From positions 35,379,000-35,442,999 of the forward strand of contig NC_054866.1 in assembly GCF_018320785.1 (NCBI RefSeq): a DNA stretch of 64,000 nucleotides. The letters are read 5' to 3'. Positions 47,301 through 58,723 of the stretch are shown one piece after another; within the stretch, counting starts at the first letter, position 1, and every line of letters begins with the position of its first letter. The position numbers and the translations under genes are program-made. This stretch comes from Cheilinus undulatus (lineage: Eukaryota > Chordata > Actinopteri > Labriformes > Labridae). A model generated the notes under the pieces. It was not told the DNA's origin and made no database searches. It saw only the letters and a program-made list of their open reading frames with translations.

Positions 47301-49068
47301 CTATTAAGCCAGATGTGAAAAAAAATCAAACCTTTAGTGTGTAAAGCTGAGTGAGGTTGTTTGGATCTCTTCTCCAGGTGCCTGTGTCAATGTGCACTGA
47401 CAGCTGTCCACCAGGAACTCGTAAAGTCCTTCAGAAAGGAAAGCCTATCTGCTGTTATGATTGCATACCCTGTCCTGATGGAGAGATTAGCAATGACACA
47501 GGTATTCTTTTTGTTTTTATCTGATTTTTTTTCTGATGAATAGGGATGTGTCTGATCAATAGAGGTGTGCCATGAGGGTCAGATTTGGGCCCTGTGCTCT
47601 CCTCCTTGTATATCAATTAAATTGTTTTTTCTCTGTGGGTTGTTGCGGCCATCATCAAAAACTAGATATGTAGCAGCTTTAACTCTGAAGCCCTTATAAA
47701 CTGTCTATCACTCCACACTTTTTATATATGGTGATGGATAGAGCACTCATCATTGTGTCCTGTACGAGAAGGTTGGCTGGCCTTCCCTTGAAAAGAGGCT
47801 CAGCAGAAATTGGTTTTTATGTATTGTTAAGGCCCTCATTGGAAAACTGCTACCTTACTTCATGTGGATTTAAGCTCTCGCATGACCCGCTCTACTGATT
47901 GGTTAGTTCTTAAAGTTCCTCAAGCTTGCACTGAACTCAGTAACACTGCATTTTCCTTTGATGCCCTCCAACAAATTAAGGATTGAAGTTCTGCCCTCTC
48001 TTGCAGAGTTTAAGACCTTGATTTCTGGTCATTTTGTTTCCAGTTGTAACTCTTTTGATTGATTTTTACTGTTTTTTAATCAGTTGTTTGAAATGAAATG
48101 AAAGCATGTCTGTAACATCAAAATACATGACCTTTAAAAGCCATTTCTGATCTGCTCTATCAGATTCCTCCGATTGTTTCCCTTGTCCGATGGAGTTTTG
48201 GCCTAACACAGAGAGAGACACTTGTCTCCCCAAGCCTGTGGAGTTTCTCTCCTTCAACGAGGTCTTGGGTATCATCCTGGCTGCGTTCTCAGTCGGTGGA
48301 GCCTGTCTTGCCATTGTAACAGCAGCTGTGTTCCTTCGTCACAGAAAAACTCCAATTGTAAGAGCCAATAACTCTGAACTGAGCTTCCTGCTGCTTTTCT
48401 TCCTGACTCTGTGCTTCTTATGCTCATTAACGTTCATCGGGGCGCCTTCTGAGTGGTCCTGCATGCTGAGACACACGGCATTTGGCATCACCTTCGTGCT
48501 CTGCATCTCTTGTGTTCTTTGTAAAACCATAGTGGTGTTAATCGCCTTCAGAGCTACTTTACCAGGAAGTAATGTAATGAAATGGTTTGGCCCTCCACAG
48601 CAACGAATGACTGTGGGGTTTTTCACTTTTATTCAGGTATTAATTTGCATTATTTGGTTGAGTCTTAGCCCTCCATTCCCCATGAAAAACCTTACTACTT
48701 ACAAAGAGAGAGTCATCCTGGAGTGTGCCTTGGGCTCAGCCATAGGATTTTGGGCTGTGCTTGGCTACATAGGCATACTGGCCATCTTCTGCTTCGTGTT
48801 AGCGGTCCCAGCCCGGAAACTACCCGGTAATTTTAATGAAGCCAAGCTGATCACCTTCAGCATGCTGATATTCTGTGCAGTCTGGATCACTTTTATCCCA
48901 GCATATGTCAGCTCTCCTGGGAAATTCACAGTGGCTGTGGAGATCTTTGCAATTCTGGCCTCCAGTTTTGGACTCATTCTGTGTATATTTGCTCCAAAGT
49001 GTTTTATTATATTATTCAAGCCAGAGAAGAACACCAAGAAACATCTAATGAAAAAAAATCAGCCATAG
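41392..49068 (+). CDS. p1: OlfC/V2R-like (calcium-sensing-receptor-like) class C GPCR, complete (875 aa)
   Basis: Complete receptor of another OlfC subfamily, of the kind often labelled extracellular calcium-sensing receptor-like in fish. Exons: 41392-41684, 42498-42792, 42879-43168, 43806-44101, 46045-46247, 46365-46586, 47378-47501 and 48164-49068. Lengths 293/295/290/296/203/222/124/905 keep frame; the exon 4 donor could instead be 8 nt upstream, also in frame. The signal peptide [18 protein letters not shown] is followed by a run of seven alanines from a GCT repeat. Pocket segments are GASGST, SDSDYG and GGESW (in place of ASEAW). The 7TM region has [31 protein letters not shown] and [16 protein letters not shown]. 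The Venus-flytrap exon is split at IRR/STA, a position not split in m1-m5 or p2. A TATA box lies 46 nt upstream of the ATG and AATAAA about 140 nt after the stop. Confidence 0.93.
44506..45063. mobile_element. 558-bp MITE with 9-bp target duplication in p1 intron
   Basis: Ends are TAACCTTGCAAAGCAGATGG (left) and CCATCTGGCGTGTCAGGTTA (right), imperfect inverted repeats. CCTTTTATG flanks it on both sides (44497-44505 and 45064-45072), a perfect 9-bp duplication as in Mutator-like elements. The left end also folds on itself (44506 to about 44575). Inside, an ATG at 44694 opens a 47-codon frame, [20 protein letters not shown] then [17 protein letters not shown], which resembles the start of a RecQ-like helicase domain. 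Related copies lie at 15490 and 49641. Confidence 0.75.
46735..46840 (+). repeat. SINE/L2-type 3' tail with (ATT)n
   Basis: GTAAAGCGTCCTTGGGTTTC and AAGGCGCTATATAAATTCAA followed by ATT repeats: the standard 3' end of fish L2-mobilised SINEs. It lies in a p1 intron. Confidence 0.7.
47560..48060 (+). repeat. LINE ORF2 C-terminal fragment (L2/Rex-like) in p1 intron
   Basis: Translated fragments [10 protein letters not shown] and [20 protein letters not shown] are typical of the C-terminal end of fish L2/Rex-type ORF2. Stops and frame changes show decay. It sits just before the 7TM exon of p1. Confidence 0.6.
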
Positions 49069-49208
49069 TCAAGATGGCAGCTTATGATACCAAGGAAATT
49101 CAACTTAGTCCTTTTTTATGTTGATTGAAATATCATTTTGTAAAGGAGCCATTTTTTATTTTGACGCTGTTTTATTTAATATAATTGTATAAAATATAAC
49201 AAATAATG

Positions 49209-49214
49209 AATAAA
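49209..49214 (+). terminator. Poly-A signal of p1
   Basis: AATAAA about 140 nt past the p1 stop, followed by a T-rich stretch. Confidence 0.5.
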
Positions 49215-49640
49215 GTTGTGAAAGAAATATAGATATCCTCATCTGCCAAGGGCTTTCTTAAGTTACCATAAATAATATATGTTTAAATAATTTAACTGCA
49301 GTCTATACAGTGAAAATAAATGTTTGTTGCACAAGACATGCTAAAAATACCCCTCTTCCCTGTGTAAGATTAAGAAAGGTCAAGATTAGAGTCAGAAGGA
49401 CAATATCAATAAAGAACCACCCACAAGCAAAAAGGTCTACAAACCAGAAAGCTCCTGTTAAAATGTTTAGTTCGCAACAAGCGAGCCATCATGCACTTCC
49501 CCACACTTAAAAATGTATAAGTGGGTTGCCACCTTACTTATGTATACTCATACATGTCACCTAACACAGCTGAAGTCCATCATTTCTAATAAGGCACTGG
49601 TAAATAAGAATAAACAATGATTGACATCGTGTGAAAATAT
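49215..49640. other. Intergenic, no recognised content
   Basis: AT-rich DNA between the p1 poly-A signal and the MITE at 49641. I see no gene, repeat or motif to report. Confidence 0.5.
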
Positions 49641-50644
49641 AACAACACGCTAGATAGACTGTTTCATATATCCATTGTAGGATATGTTTCATATTCATCT
49701 GGGAAAACTTGCATACAAAGTTTTTGGGAAGAGCAAGACTTTAATAAATAATTCTTGGGTATTGGACGAATGTTCTGTCTGTAATATTTATTACGAGCCA
49801 ATTGGCGCAACACAATAAAATAAGATAGTAAGCATGTGCAGCTCTTGCTATAACCTGAGCTTGGCAAGCATTGGTCACCACTGCTGTTTTTTATAAAAAT
49901 TGGAGCTTGCTTGTGGATAAAACTCATGCTGAGGTCTGCAGCTATACTTCGGCTATATCCAAGCTAATTGCTACACCACCATACTAGCATACAGCCCAGC
50001 GCAGTTCAGCGCAGCAGCCATTGCTCTCAGCTTCCAGTACAGCAAAACCATACATGTAACAACTGCAAACTCATGTAGAGGCAGGTTGGGAGAAGAGCAA
50101 AAACATCAGCTACTTTCACACTGCCTCTCTTTTCTGTGTCTGTTACGCCTTTGTTCCGCAACGCCGTTCTGTATGAAAGTGACTGTTCTGCAATGGTAGG
50201 GTTGATCTCGCCCCACCTCTGATCCAGATCAGGAGGTAGTATCAGAGCCATAATAGACTTTTCCGCAACGAGTCTGAAAGGACGTCACGGCATTCTGCAA
50301 CGGCAAGTGTGCGCTGCTGTCTCCATAAACGGGAGATTTAAAAACCAGCATGGTTTGATCGAGCGGCATTTCAACAGGGGGATAAAACAAAGGATAATGT
50401 GGCTTGTTTCAGCACACATTTTCTGAAAGGTGGAGGGGGGGGGTTCTGATTCTTGGTGGGATTATGGACAGGCCAGGCACACATATTTTTGCTAGAAAAG
50501 CCTGAAAAGTGTATTTTGCATAATATGTGACCTTTAAGGTCTGTTCTTAGGCTGGGCAAAATCATTTCAGATTGAAGCTTTGCAAGATGGATTTGCCTGA
50601 TAACAGGCATGGGATCTGGCCAATACATCTGCTTTGCAAGGTTT
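49641..50644 (-). mobile_element. Second, longer copy of the 44506 MITE family
   Basis: The right end (50572-50644) is the reverse complement of the family's left terminus, including CATCTGCTTTGCAAGGTT and its hairpin partner. The left end (49641, AACAACACGCTAGATAGA) matches the family's other terminus with a few changes. Orientation is opposite to the copy in p1. At about 1.0 kb it is nearly twice as long. Flanks are too decayed to show a clear target duplication. Confidence 0.5.
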
Positions 50645-50835
50645 ATAAAAATAAATCACTCTTAGAAATTTCCCCTGAGGAGCACATACACAACACGCAC
50701 AGCTAGTGCTTATGTGTGTTATACCTATTCACTCAAATTGGTGTTGGACTCAGGTGCAATGAGCCACATCTACAGTTGTATGGGTAAATAAAAACAATAA
50801 CACAATCAACATATAAACAGAGATGTTATCTATAT

Positions 50836-51330
50836 CACTGGTTTTTAACCTTTTTTTGCCCAAGGCACACACAGGTAAAGCTAGAATCTCAAGGCACATT
50901 ATATCTATGTTTATAAAAAATAGCCTCTTCAAAACATGCTGCACTAATGTTTTTGTGTAGCTGTAATAATGTAAGATAGTAGAATAATCCTCAAACAATA
51001 TTTAGGCCCATTACACATAGCAGTAACATGATAAAAAATCTTCAAGATCAGAAAGAAAAGGACATCATTATGCTATTATAGAAATCATAAAGCTGTTAGA
51101 AAAACCATTAAAATTTTGATTGAAGGACAGGTACAAAGTAGTCTTAACCATTTTAAACTCATAAATTTTCTTTGTACCTGTGGACATCTGTCTTAATTTT
51201 CTGATAATACTAAGTCAAAACCACACAATCACTACTTAATTATCTCCCTTCTGTGTCTTACATAAAATATAAATAAAATTATAACAACTAAGGAAACAGA
51301 TGTTTTATTTTTCTTCATTTTATCACCCCG
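50836..51330. repeat. Dispersed repeat upstream of p2
   Basis: GTTTTTAACCTTTTTTTGCC followed by AAGGCACAC is a motif scattered in fish genomes. A 12-bp inverted pair (ACAGGTACAAAG, CTTTGTACCTGT) occurs near 51128 and 51172. No coding content. Confidence 0.35.
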
Positions 51331-51517
51331 GTCAGATAATACACGTGTCTTTCCATGTGTGAGGCATCTTGTCCTCTTGTGTGCTTTCTGCTTTTCATTC
51401 TGATTGGTTCATTTGTTGATGAGTCATGTGACCTCTGAAATTAGGCAAACTTCATCAGCCTTTTTTAGGGAGCACGTTGGAGAGCAATCCTCTCCAGTAG
51501 CACACAGAATAGTCTTT

Positions 51518-54500
51518 ATGGGGTCAGTATGGGTGCTGCATTCAACCCTTGTTGGGGCTTCTCCCTTACTGTTTCTATGGGTGTCATTTGCTCATCTGTT
51601 TTTGGTATTCTCTGATGTTTCTAGAAATGTGAATGATTTGAGAAGAAGTTTGGTGAGGGAAGGAGACACTGTTGATTTAAGCTCATCTAAATGCGTGAAA
51701 CTGAGCGGCAGTGAACTGCCAGCCCTGCAGTCTGAGGGGGATGTTGTGATCGGAGGGTTTTTCCCTCTGCATTTTGTGGCTCCTGAGCCGTTACACAGCT
51801 ACCAAAGCAAACCTCAGCTCACGCCTTGCAGCGGGTGAGAATACTCTTTATGTCATGTTGAGTCTTAGATTAGAAAATAGGAAGAGTTTTGTTAAATTTC
51901 TTCTTTATATAATCCTCTGGGATAGTGTTTTTGTCTGTGTCATGATGAATTACAAAACTGCATTATGCATTATGTAATTATGTAATTGTCTTCAGCTTTG
52001 ACCACAGAGCGTTCCGCTGGATGATGACAATGGTGTTTGCTGTGGAGGAAATTAACCGTGATCCAAGCTTGTTGCCAGGAATTAAACTAGGCTACAGGAT
52101 CCTGGACAGCTGTGACCATGTCCACACCAGCCTGCAAGCTCTTTTCTCATTAGTCAGCCACACCAAAGAAGTGCTCAGTGGTATTGGGAAAGAGGGGGTA
52201 CAGATGGGAGAAAAAACAAGACAGAAAATAATGCCAACCACAAAGGAGACAGGAGGCACTGGAGTCAGCATGACAGTGCCCCACAGGCTTGAAAACAGAA
52301 AGCAAAATGTGACGGATGAGAGAAAGGATAGTGCAAAATCTGAAACTCTGTGTCTGTCTGATTCTCCTGTTCCTGTTGTGATTGGTCTTGCTTCCTCTTC
52401 CCCTTCAAGAGCTGTGGCTCAGACTCTTGGCCCTTTTAATATCCCGCTGGTATGAGAGGCCTAAAAAGATAAACTATGCACAATGTTCTTGATTCACTTA
52501 CAATTTTTAGCAATCAATCACAAATGATATTTGAAAAGTTTAAGAAACATTTAGGAGCTCTGTCTAATCTCAAAGTTCATGTGATGTCTTTACAGGTGAG
52601 TTATTTTGCGACATGCACATGTCTCACTGACAAACACATGTACCCATCATTCTTGCGGACCGTGCCGAATGATCTCTTCCAAGTTCGAGGTCTAGTCCAG
52701 CTGGTCACCTTCCTTGGCTGGTTCTGGGTGGGCACATTAGGGACAACGGTGAGGTGAAGACTGTCTAATAATCAAACATTCATCAGTTAAAAAATTGCAT
52801 CATTAACAAGTCTTCTCTCTATGTGCCAGGATGACTACAGTCAGTATGGTATCCAAGCATTTTCTAATCAGTTTAAACAACAAGGAGGTTGTTTGTCATT
52901 CCATCTGAATATCCCTAAATCACCCACTGTGGCTGAGATTCATGAGCTAGCAGACAAGCTGCAGAGCTCAACCGCACGGGTAGTGGTGGTCTTTGCAACT
53001 GAGGGACAGCTGGTGGATCTGTTCTTAGAGGTGAGCACATTGAATTAAATGGTTCTCAGCTGGTGGATCACAGAGCTGTTTTGACTGCAAATATGTGAAA
53101 AATGTAGCAGATGAATAGGATCTCAGAAGATCAGAGATGTAAGAATGAGCCTGCAGAGCTCCAAAAGACCTCAAAGTGGATTCTAAAATTGACTGATAGT
53201 CAATAAAGGGAAAATAAAACCAGAGTAATATTTGCTTTTCTCTATAGTTCCACTTAAAAGCTTTGCAGCTGCATGCTGAACTGTCTGAAGGTGGCTTAGA
53301 GCAGTTCCATAAAACGCACTAAAAATATGCGACAAGCTAGAATAGATGAGGTGAAAGCATGAATTATTATTGAATTCAGGCTTTTGTTGTTTTTCTAAAA
53401 ACCTCAATGTATGTATCTCATCATCTTGGACTAGCAAAGTTAGTTCTACTATGATGGTGTGGTTGTTTATTGAGAAACTGCAAACAACAAAACCAAAACA
53501 AAATTAAATGTTATTGCCAGAACAGACAAAAATAAAATGTGTGCATGTCCTCCCAGGGCTTCTGCTGCAATGTTGCACTTTTCAACATGTTTGATTGTCC
53601 TCTCTCTTTGATCAATGATGTCTCATTCCATCTTAGGTCAGAACCAAAATAATCTTATTTTAAAATGTTAAATGAGCATTTACTGAAATGCAGGTAATGA
53701 TTTCTCATTGAGGTAGCAGTAGTGGATGCTAAGTATGGTGGACCTGAAGGCCAATTGCAAAAACATCTTCTTTAAACAACAACAACAACAAAAAAAAAAA
53801 AACCCTGACAAATAAACAAATAAATAAATAAAAACATATGAAAAGAAATGTTAAAATAACATACAAAGCACTGAAATATTTTTTAAATAAGAAAATATTC
53901 TACAAATTATAAAATCATCTAATCACTTGCAAAAGCATCTTGAAATACATTTCATGGAGTACATAAGTATGCTTTGAAAGGTAGAAAAAATATTTTTCAA
54001 AACTTGAGAATATAAAAATAAACAATAAAAAAGGGAAAAAAATGAACAAAAAGGTTTTTGGAACAAAACATTTTGTGCAACACCATTTTTGGGGTTGAGT
54101 ATAACATAATCTCAGAAAGTACAAAAATGTTCAAAAACATTTCGTGAAACACAGAAGACATTTCTTCAAATGCAAAAACATTTCATCAAATAGAAAAAAA
54201 GTTGAAATGAGAATATATTATTAAACATTCAAAAAAATCAATGAAGACCAAAATGTCAATGAAATGTCAAAAAATAGACTTTTCATTAAATACAAAAAAT
54301 CATGAAACATAAAACCATTTCATGAAATGCAAAAAAATAAAAAGATAAAATACAAAACATTTTGCAAAACGCATTTCACACACTTTTTTGGGTCAAAAAT
54401 AAAAGTACAAAACCGTTTAATTAAATACAAAATCACTTAATGAAATGCAATAAAAGTTTATTCAAACATAATGTTTAATCAAATACTGAAAACTAAATGT

Positions 54501-57500
54501 TGAAATGAGAACGCATATCATGAAACAAACAAAAAAATCATAAAGCCCCTAAAAATTTGTGAAATGTTGAAATGTCACATAAAACACTTTTCACTAAAAC
54601 AAAGGCAAAAACACCCAACAAATCACAAAAAAACAAAAACATTAGATGAAATAAAAGAAAAAAATGTGAAATTCAAAACCATTTAATGAAACAACAAATA
54701 TTTTCTGAAATGTTTTTGCTTTTCATTAGTAATTCTGTTCTAAGTTCTAAGTTCTTAGTGTTCTAAGTGTAGAGAAATGTTTTGTTCGCCTTTAGTGAGA
54801 CTGTTTTGCCGTTGACCTTCAGGGCCTCCGTACCTCAGACTAGCCTAGCTGAGATCCACTAACATAAGGAATAGATAAGTGTTTGATTTTACATCTTTGA
54901 TTCTCTTCTATTTCCAGCTGGCTGAGAGAAACGTGACAGGGCTCCAGTGGGTCGCTAGTGAAGCCTGGGTGACCGCTACCCTACTAACCTCCTTACGTTT
55001 CCACTCGGTCCTGGAGGGCACGCTAGGTTTCTCCTTCCCTGGAGTCAGGATCCCTGGTTTGGAGGAATTTCTGCTGAATGTTCGCCCGTCTTCTAAGCCT
55101 GGGATGGAGTTGATTAACATTTCCTGGGAAGAGCTGTTTGACTGTACGATGGGGGTCAGAGGTGACACATCCAAGGATGCTGCTACAGATGCTAACTTTG
55201 TGGGACAGCACAACTCTCGTAACATATCTGGGTCACTGGTTGGAGAAATTGTTGGAAACATAAGAACATTTAAAGAATCCCTTGATAAAACGTATAACGG
55301 TGTGGCTGAAAGGCCTGTATGTAATGGTTCAGAGGGTCTGAGGTACACAGAGAGCAGTTACACTGATGTTTCTCAGGTCAGAATATCTTACAATGTTTAT
55401 AAAGCTGTGTATGCTATCGCCCATGCTCTGCACACTTTACTGAACTGTGATTCTATGGATAAAAACAAGGGAATATGTGAGAAACACAAATTCTTCACTT
55501 CAAAGCAGGTATGATAGACAACTATATGTTTACTTGTGATCATGCACAATTCCCTTTATTTGAATGTTATGCACTGTTGCTTTTATTTGATATTTTCTCC
55601 GTTGGTCTTCTTTCAAACAGTTGCTGCACCATCTGCAGACGGTAAATTTCACCAACCAGTTTGGAGAAAAAGTACATTTTGACTCTAGTGGAGAGCCAGT
55701 TCCTCTCTATGACATCATAAACTGGCAGAGGGATAGCACGGGGGAAATTAGGTGGAGTATTGTATTTCTTTTCTTTTTAAACATTTGTTTTTAGACTTTT
55801 TGGTCCGTTATCCTTTATGCTCTATAAGGAAGACACAGAGATGAGAGCACAGGGGACGACATGCAGGAAAGGAGTAACAAGTTGACTTGAACCTGGGTCA
55901 TCCACATACACGGGATGCAACCTAACTGCTAGGCAACAATATTTAAGGTAAAATAAGTGATCTCATAAATATTCACTCCCTTTAAAGTGACTGACCTAAT
56001 TCAACAGAGGTCCAGCCAACTGGTACTAGTAGTCTTACAGTTAGTGAAATGGGATCTACTGAGTGCAGTGAATGTGTCTCAAGTGATTGTAGTATAAAGA
56101 CGCCTGTGTCTGGAAGGTCCAGTCACTGGTTTAACAGTATTCATGGCTACCATTACACCATGAAGATAAAGAAAAGGTTATTGAAAAATATAAGTCAGGA
56201 AGTAGATTAAAAAAATTCCAAGGCACTGAACATCCCCTGGAGTTCAGTTAAAGCCATCATCAAATCTGCCTGGATCAGCCGTCCTCACAAACTGATTGAC
56301 CGTGCAACTTGTACTTGTACTTTTTTGTAAATACATTAAAAAAAAAAAGCCAAATTATATTGACCACGATTGACTTACCAAATTACAAAAGGGTAAAACA
56401 TCCAAGGGTTGAATATTTTTTATAGGAACTGTATCTGTACCCTGGAGTAATCTACTGAAGACACAATAAAATGTCAAATATAAATAACAGTGATATGCAA
56501 AGCATTCTATATGATATTTAAACATTCAGACAGGGCACAGTGTTAACATATTGTGCTTGTCTTTGTGAGCTGATGGTAAGATTTCTGTGCTTTGGTTAGA
56601 TTTGTCAAGGTGGGGAGCTATGATGGTTCAGCTCCTTTGAGACAACAATTGCAGCTTGTGCGGAGCGCCATTGTATGGACAAAGGGACAGTCACAAGTAA
56701 GTTAGATAAACTTCATGTGTGTTCATGTGAAATTTGACCTTGGATGCAGGATTGAAATGCTCGTTATTTTTCCTCTAGCAAAGAAGTGTTTGTTCAGCTA
56801 AGCTTCTTTTTGACATGGAAGCAATTCTTGGTGTTTAAAGTGTACATTTTTTGACTCTTCAGGTGCCGATATCTCAGTGTAGTGTGCCTTGCTCCCCTGG
56901 CAGCAGGCAGGCCAGACGTCCAGGAGAACCCCACTGCTGCTTTGATTGTCTGCCATGTGCAGATGGAGAGTTCAGCAACCAGACTGGTACTGAATTAATT
57001 TTTTTCATGTATTTCTAACAGTTTTAGGCCGTTGATATCACACAAATGCTGTATAATGAAGAGTTGTTAAAATATCCTGTTCTTTGTGTCAACTTTCTGC
57101 TCCTAAAGGTTCCACTGAGTGCACTAAATGTCCAGAGTACTACTGGTCAGACAAAGACAAAGTGAAATGTGTGGCTGGGGTTGAAGAATTTCTGTCTTTT
57201 TATGACACCATGGGCATCACCCTGGTCACACTCACACTCCTGGGTTTTGTCTTGACCTGCGTCATCACAACTGTCTTTCACCGTTTCCGTTTCACACCTA
57301 TTGTCAAAGCCAACAACTCAGAGATAAGTTTCCTGCTCCTCCTGTCACTCAAGCTCTGCTTCTTGTGTTCCCTGGTTTTCATTGGCCAGCCGTCAGTGTG
57401 GACATGCAGGCTGCGACAGGCAGCCTTTGGCATCAGCTTTGTCCTCTGTTTGTCCTGCCTCCTTGTTAAGACCATTGTGGTTCTCTTTGCCTTCTGGGCT

Positions 57501-58476
57501 AAGGTACCTGGTTCTAGGGCTCTGAAGCTGTTTGGCCCCTCCCAACAGAGAACTCTGATTCTCTGCACCACAATTCCTCAGGTTTGTGGGCCGGAGAATT
57601 TCTTCAACCTCCAGCATCCACTTGTGATTATGTTGGGTTTTTTTTTTTAAAAGCTCGTCTTCTCTCTTGTTAGCAGGTTTGTCTCTGTGTTGGCTGGCTC
57701 TTGTGTGCACCCCCTTTCCCATTCAGGAACCCAACATACCAAGCTTCAACTGGAAAAGTGAGAAAAGTGATTTGATTTTTCCATTGGTGGTCACCAATGT
57801 CAGAAATATTAAGAAGAGTGTGACAACCACTCACACACTCTCTTTGTTATTATTACGTTTTGTAGTTGGATTCTGCAGGGCAGGTTTTTGACTCACCCTT
57901 TTGGTATCCTGACCCTTACCTTAACCCTTACCCTGACTCCAAGTGTGTATTTTAGTGTATATTTCTGTTCTGAGATATACAGTGTCTCAGATAAATGGCC
58001 TGTGAGTGGCTGTTGGAGCTAAATGGTCTGCAGCCTGACCGTCTTAGAAATATCTCATTTTGACTGTAGTGACCAGCACTGTACTTTTCAGGATGTTTAA
58101 TGATTTACTGTCCCCTCAGATTGTTGTGGAGTGTAAGGAGCCGTGGCCTCCAGGGTTTTATTTGGTCCTCAGCTACATCGGATTACTAGCCTTCCTCTGC
58201 CTCCTCTTAGCATACCTCGGAAGGAAGCTGCCTGATACCTTCAACGAAGCTAAACTCATCACCTTCAGCATGCTTATCTTCTGGGCTGTGTGGATCTCTT
58301 TCATCCCAGCTTATGTCAGCTCTCCAGGGAAGTTTACTGTAGCGGTGGAAGTATTTGCTATATTAGCTTCCAGTTTTGGACTGTTGGTGTGTATTTTTGT
58401 GCCTAAATGTTACATAATTTTACTGATGCCAGAGAAGAACACCAAGAGAGGTTTATCAGGAAAATATCTCAGATGA
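51518..58476 (+). CDS. p2: OlfC/V2R-like class C GPCR, complete (992 aa), with extra introns and insertions
   Basis: Exons: 51518-51834, 51996-52449, 52596-52748, 52830-53030, 54918-55508, 55621-55751, 56600-56696, 56863-56986, 57109-57581, 57677-57757 and 58120-58476. Lengths sum to 993 codons including the stop. The protein is over 100 residues longer than its neighbours: exon 2 is 454 nt against the usual 295, and the ASEAW exon holds about 41 more codons than the matching pair in m1-m4. Both insertions are hydrophilic. The exon before the cysteine-rich exon is split (131+97=228 nt, the standard total). The 7TM exon is cut in TM4 by a 95-nt intron and in extracellular loop 2 by a 362-nt intron; reading through the first hits a stop, while splicing restores the family alignment (APPFPF, then IVVEC). 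The start is the ATG before [12 protein letters not shown]; one further upstream (51404) gives an unlikely leader. No clear TATA box was found. AATAAA lies at 58718. Confidence 0.88.
53183..53437 (-). repeat. LINE RT C-terminal fragment in p2 intron
   Basis: A minus-strand frame reads [19 protein letters not shown], close to the VQNAAARLLTG signature of L2/Rex-type ORF2. It is short and isolated. Confidence 0.5.
53690..54720. repeat. Degenerate ATTTCATGAAATGCAAAA repeat in p2 intron
   Basis: About 1 kb of AT-rich DNA in which ACATTTCATGAAATGCAAAA-like units recur every 20-45 bp with many changes. The core TTTCATGAAA is palindromic. The intron lies between the two halves of the p2 ligand-binding domain. 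No gene. Confidence 0.55.
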
Positions 58477-58717
58477 ACTTGACATTTACATAGTAGATGG
58501 TCATTTTAAGCACCCAGTAAATATGCCTTTTTATGTTGGATGAAGAAAATACTTTTAAATTTCCAATACTGAATGCAAATATAACAAAATAAGTTTCACA
58601 TTCAAAAACATGTTGCTGTATTATAATTCCAGTAGTAGTTTTTAGTAGTCCTGAATGAAGAACATTAGTGATGAAAATTGTTGGGTACTGCTTTGTTTCA
58701 TTGTATAGTTTCCTCTT

Positions 58718-58723
58718 AATAAA
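58718..58723 (+). terminator. Poly-A signal of p2
   Basis: AATAAA about 240 nt past the p2 stop. Confidence 0.45.

Noticed and set aside
57667-57891. Open frame [20 protein letters not shown] after the first 7TM intron of p2
   Set aside because: It first looked like the TM4 continuation, but it is in the wrong frame and would make p2 look broken. The frame starting at 57677 ([16 protein letters not shown]) aligns with the family and joins IVVEC in phase.
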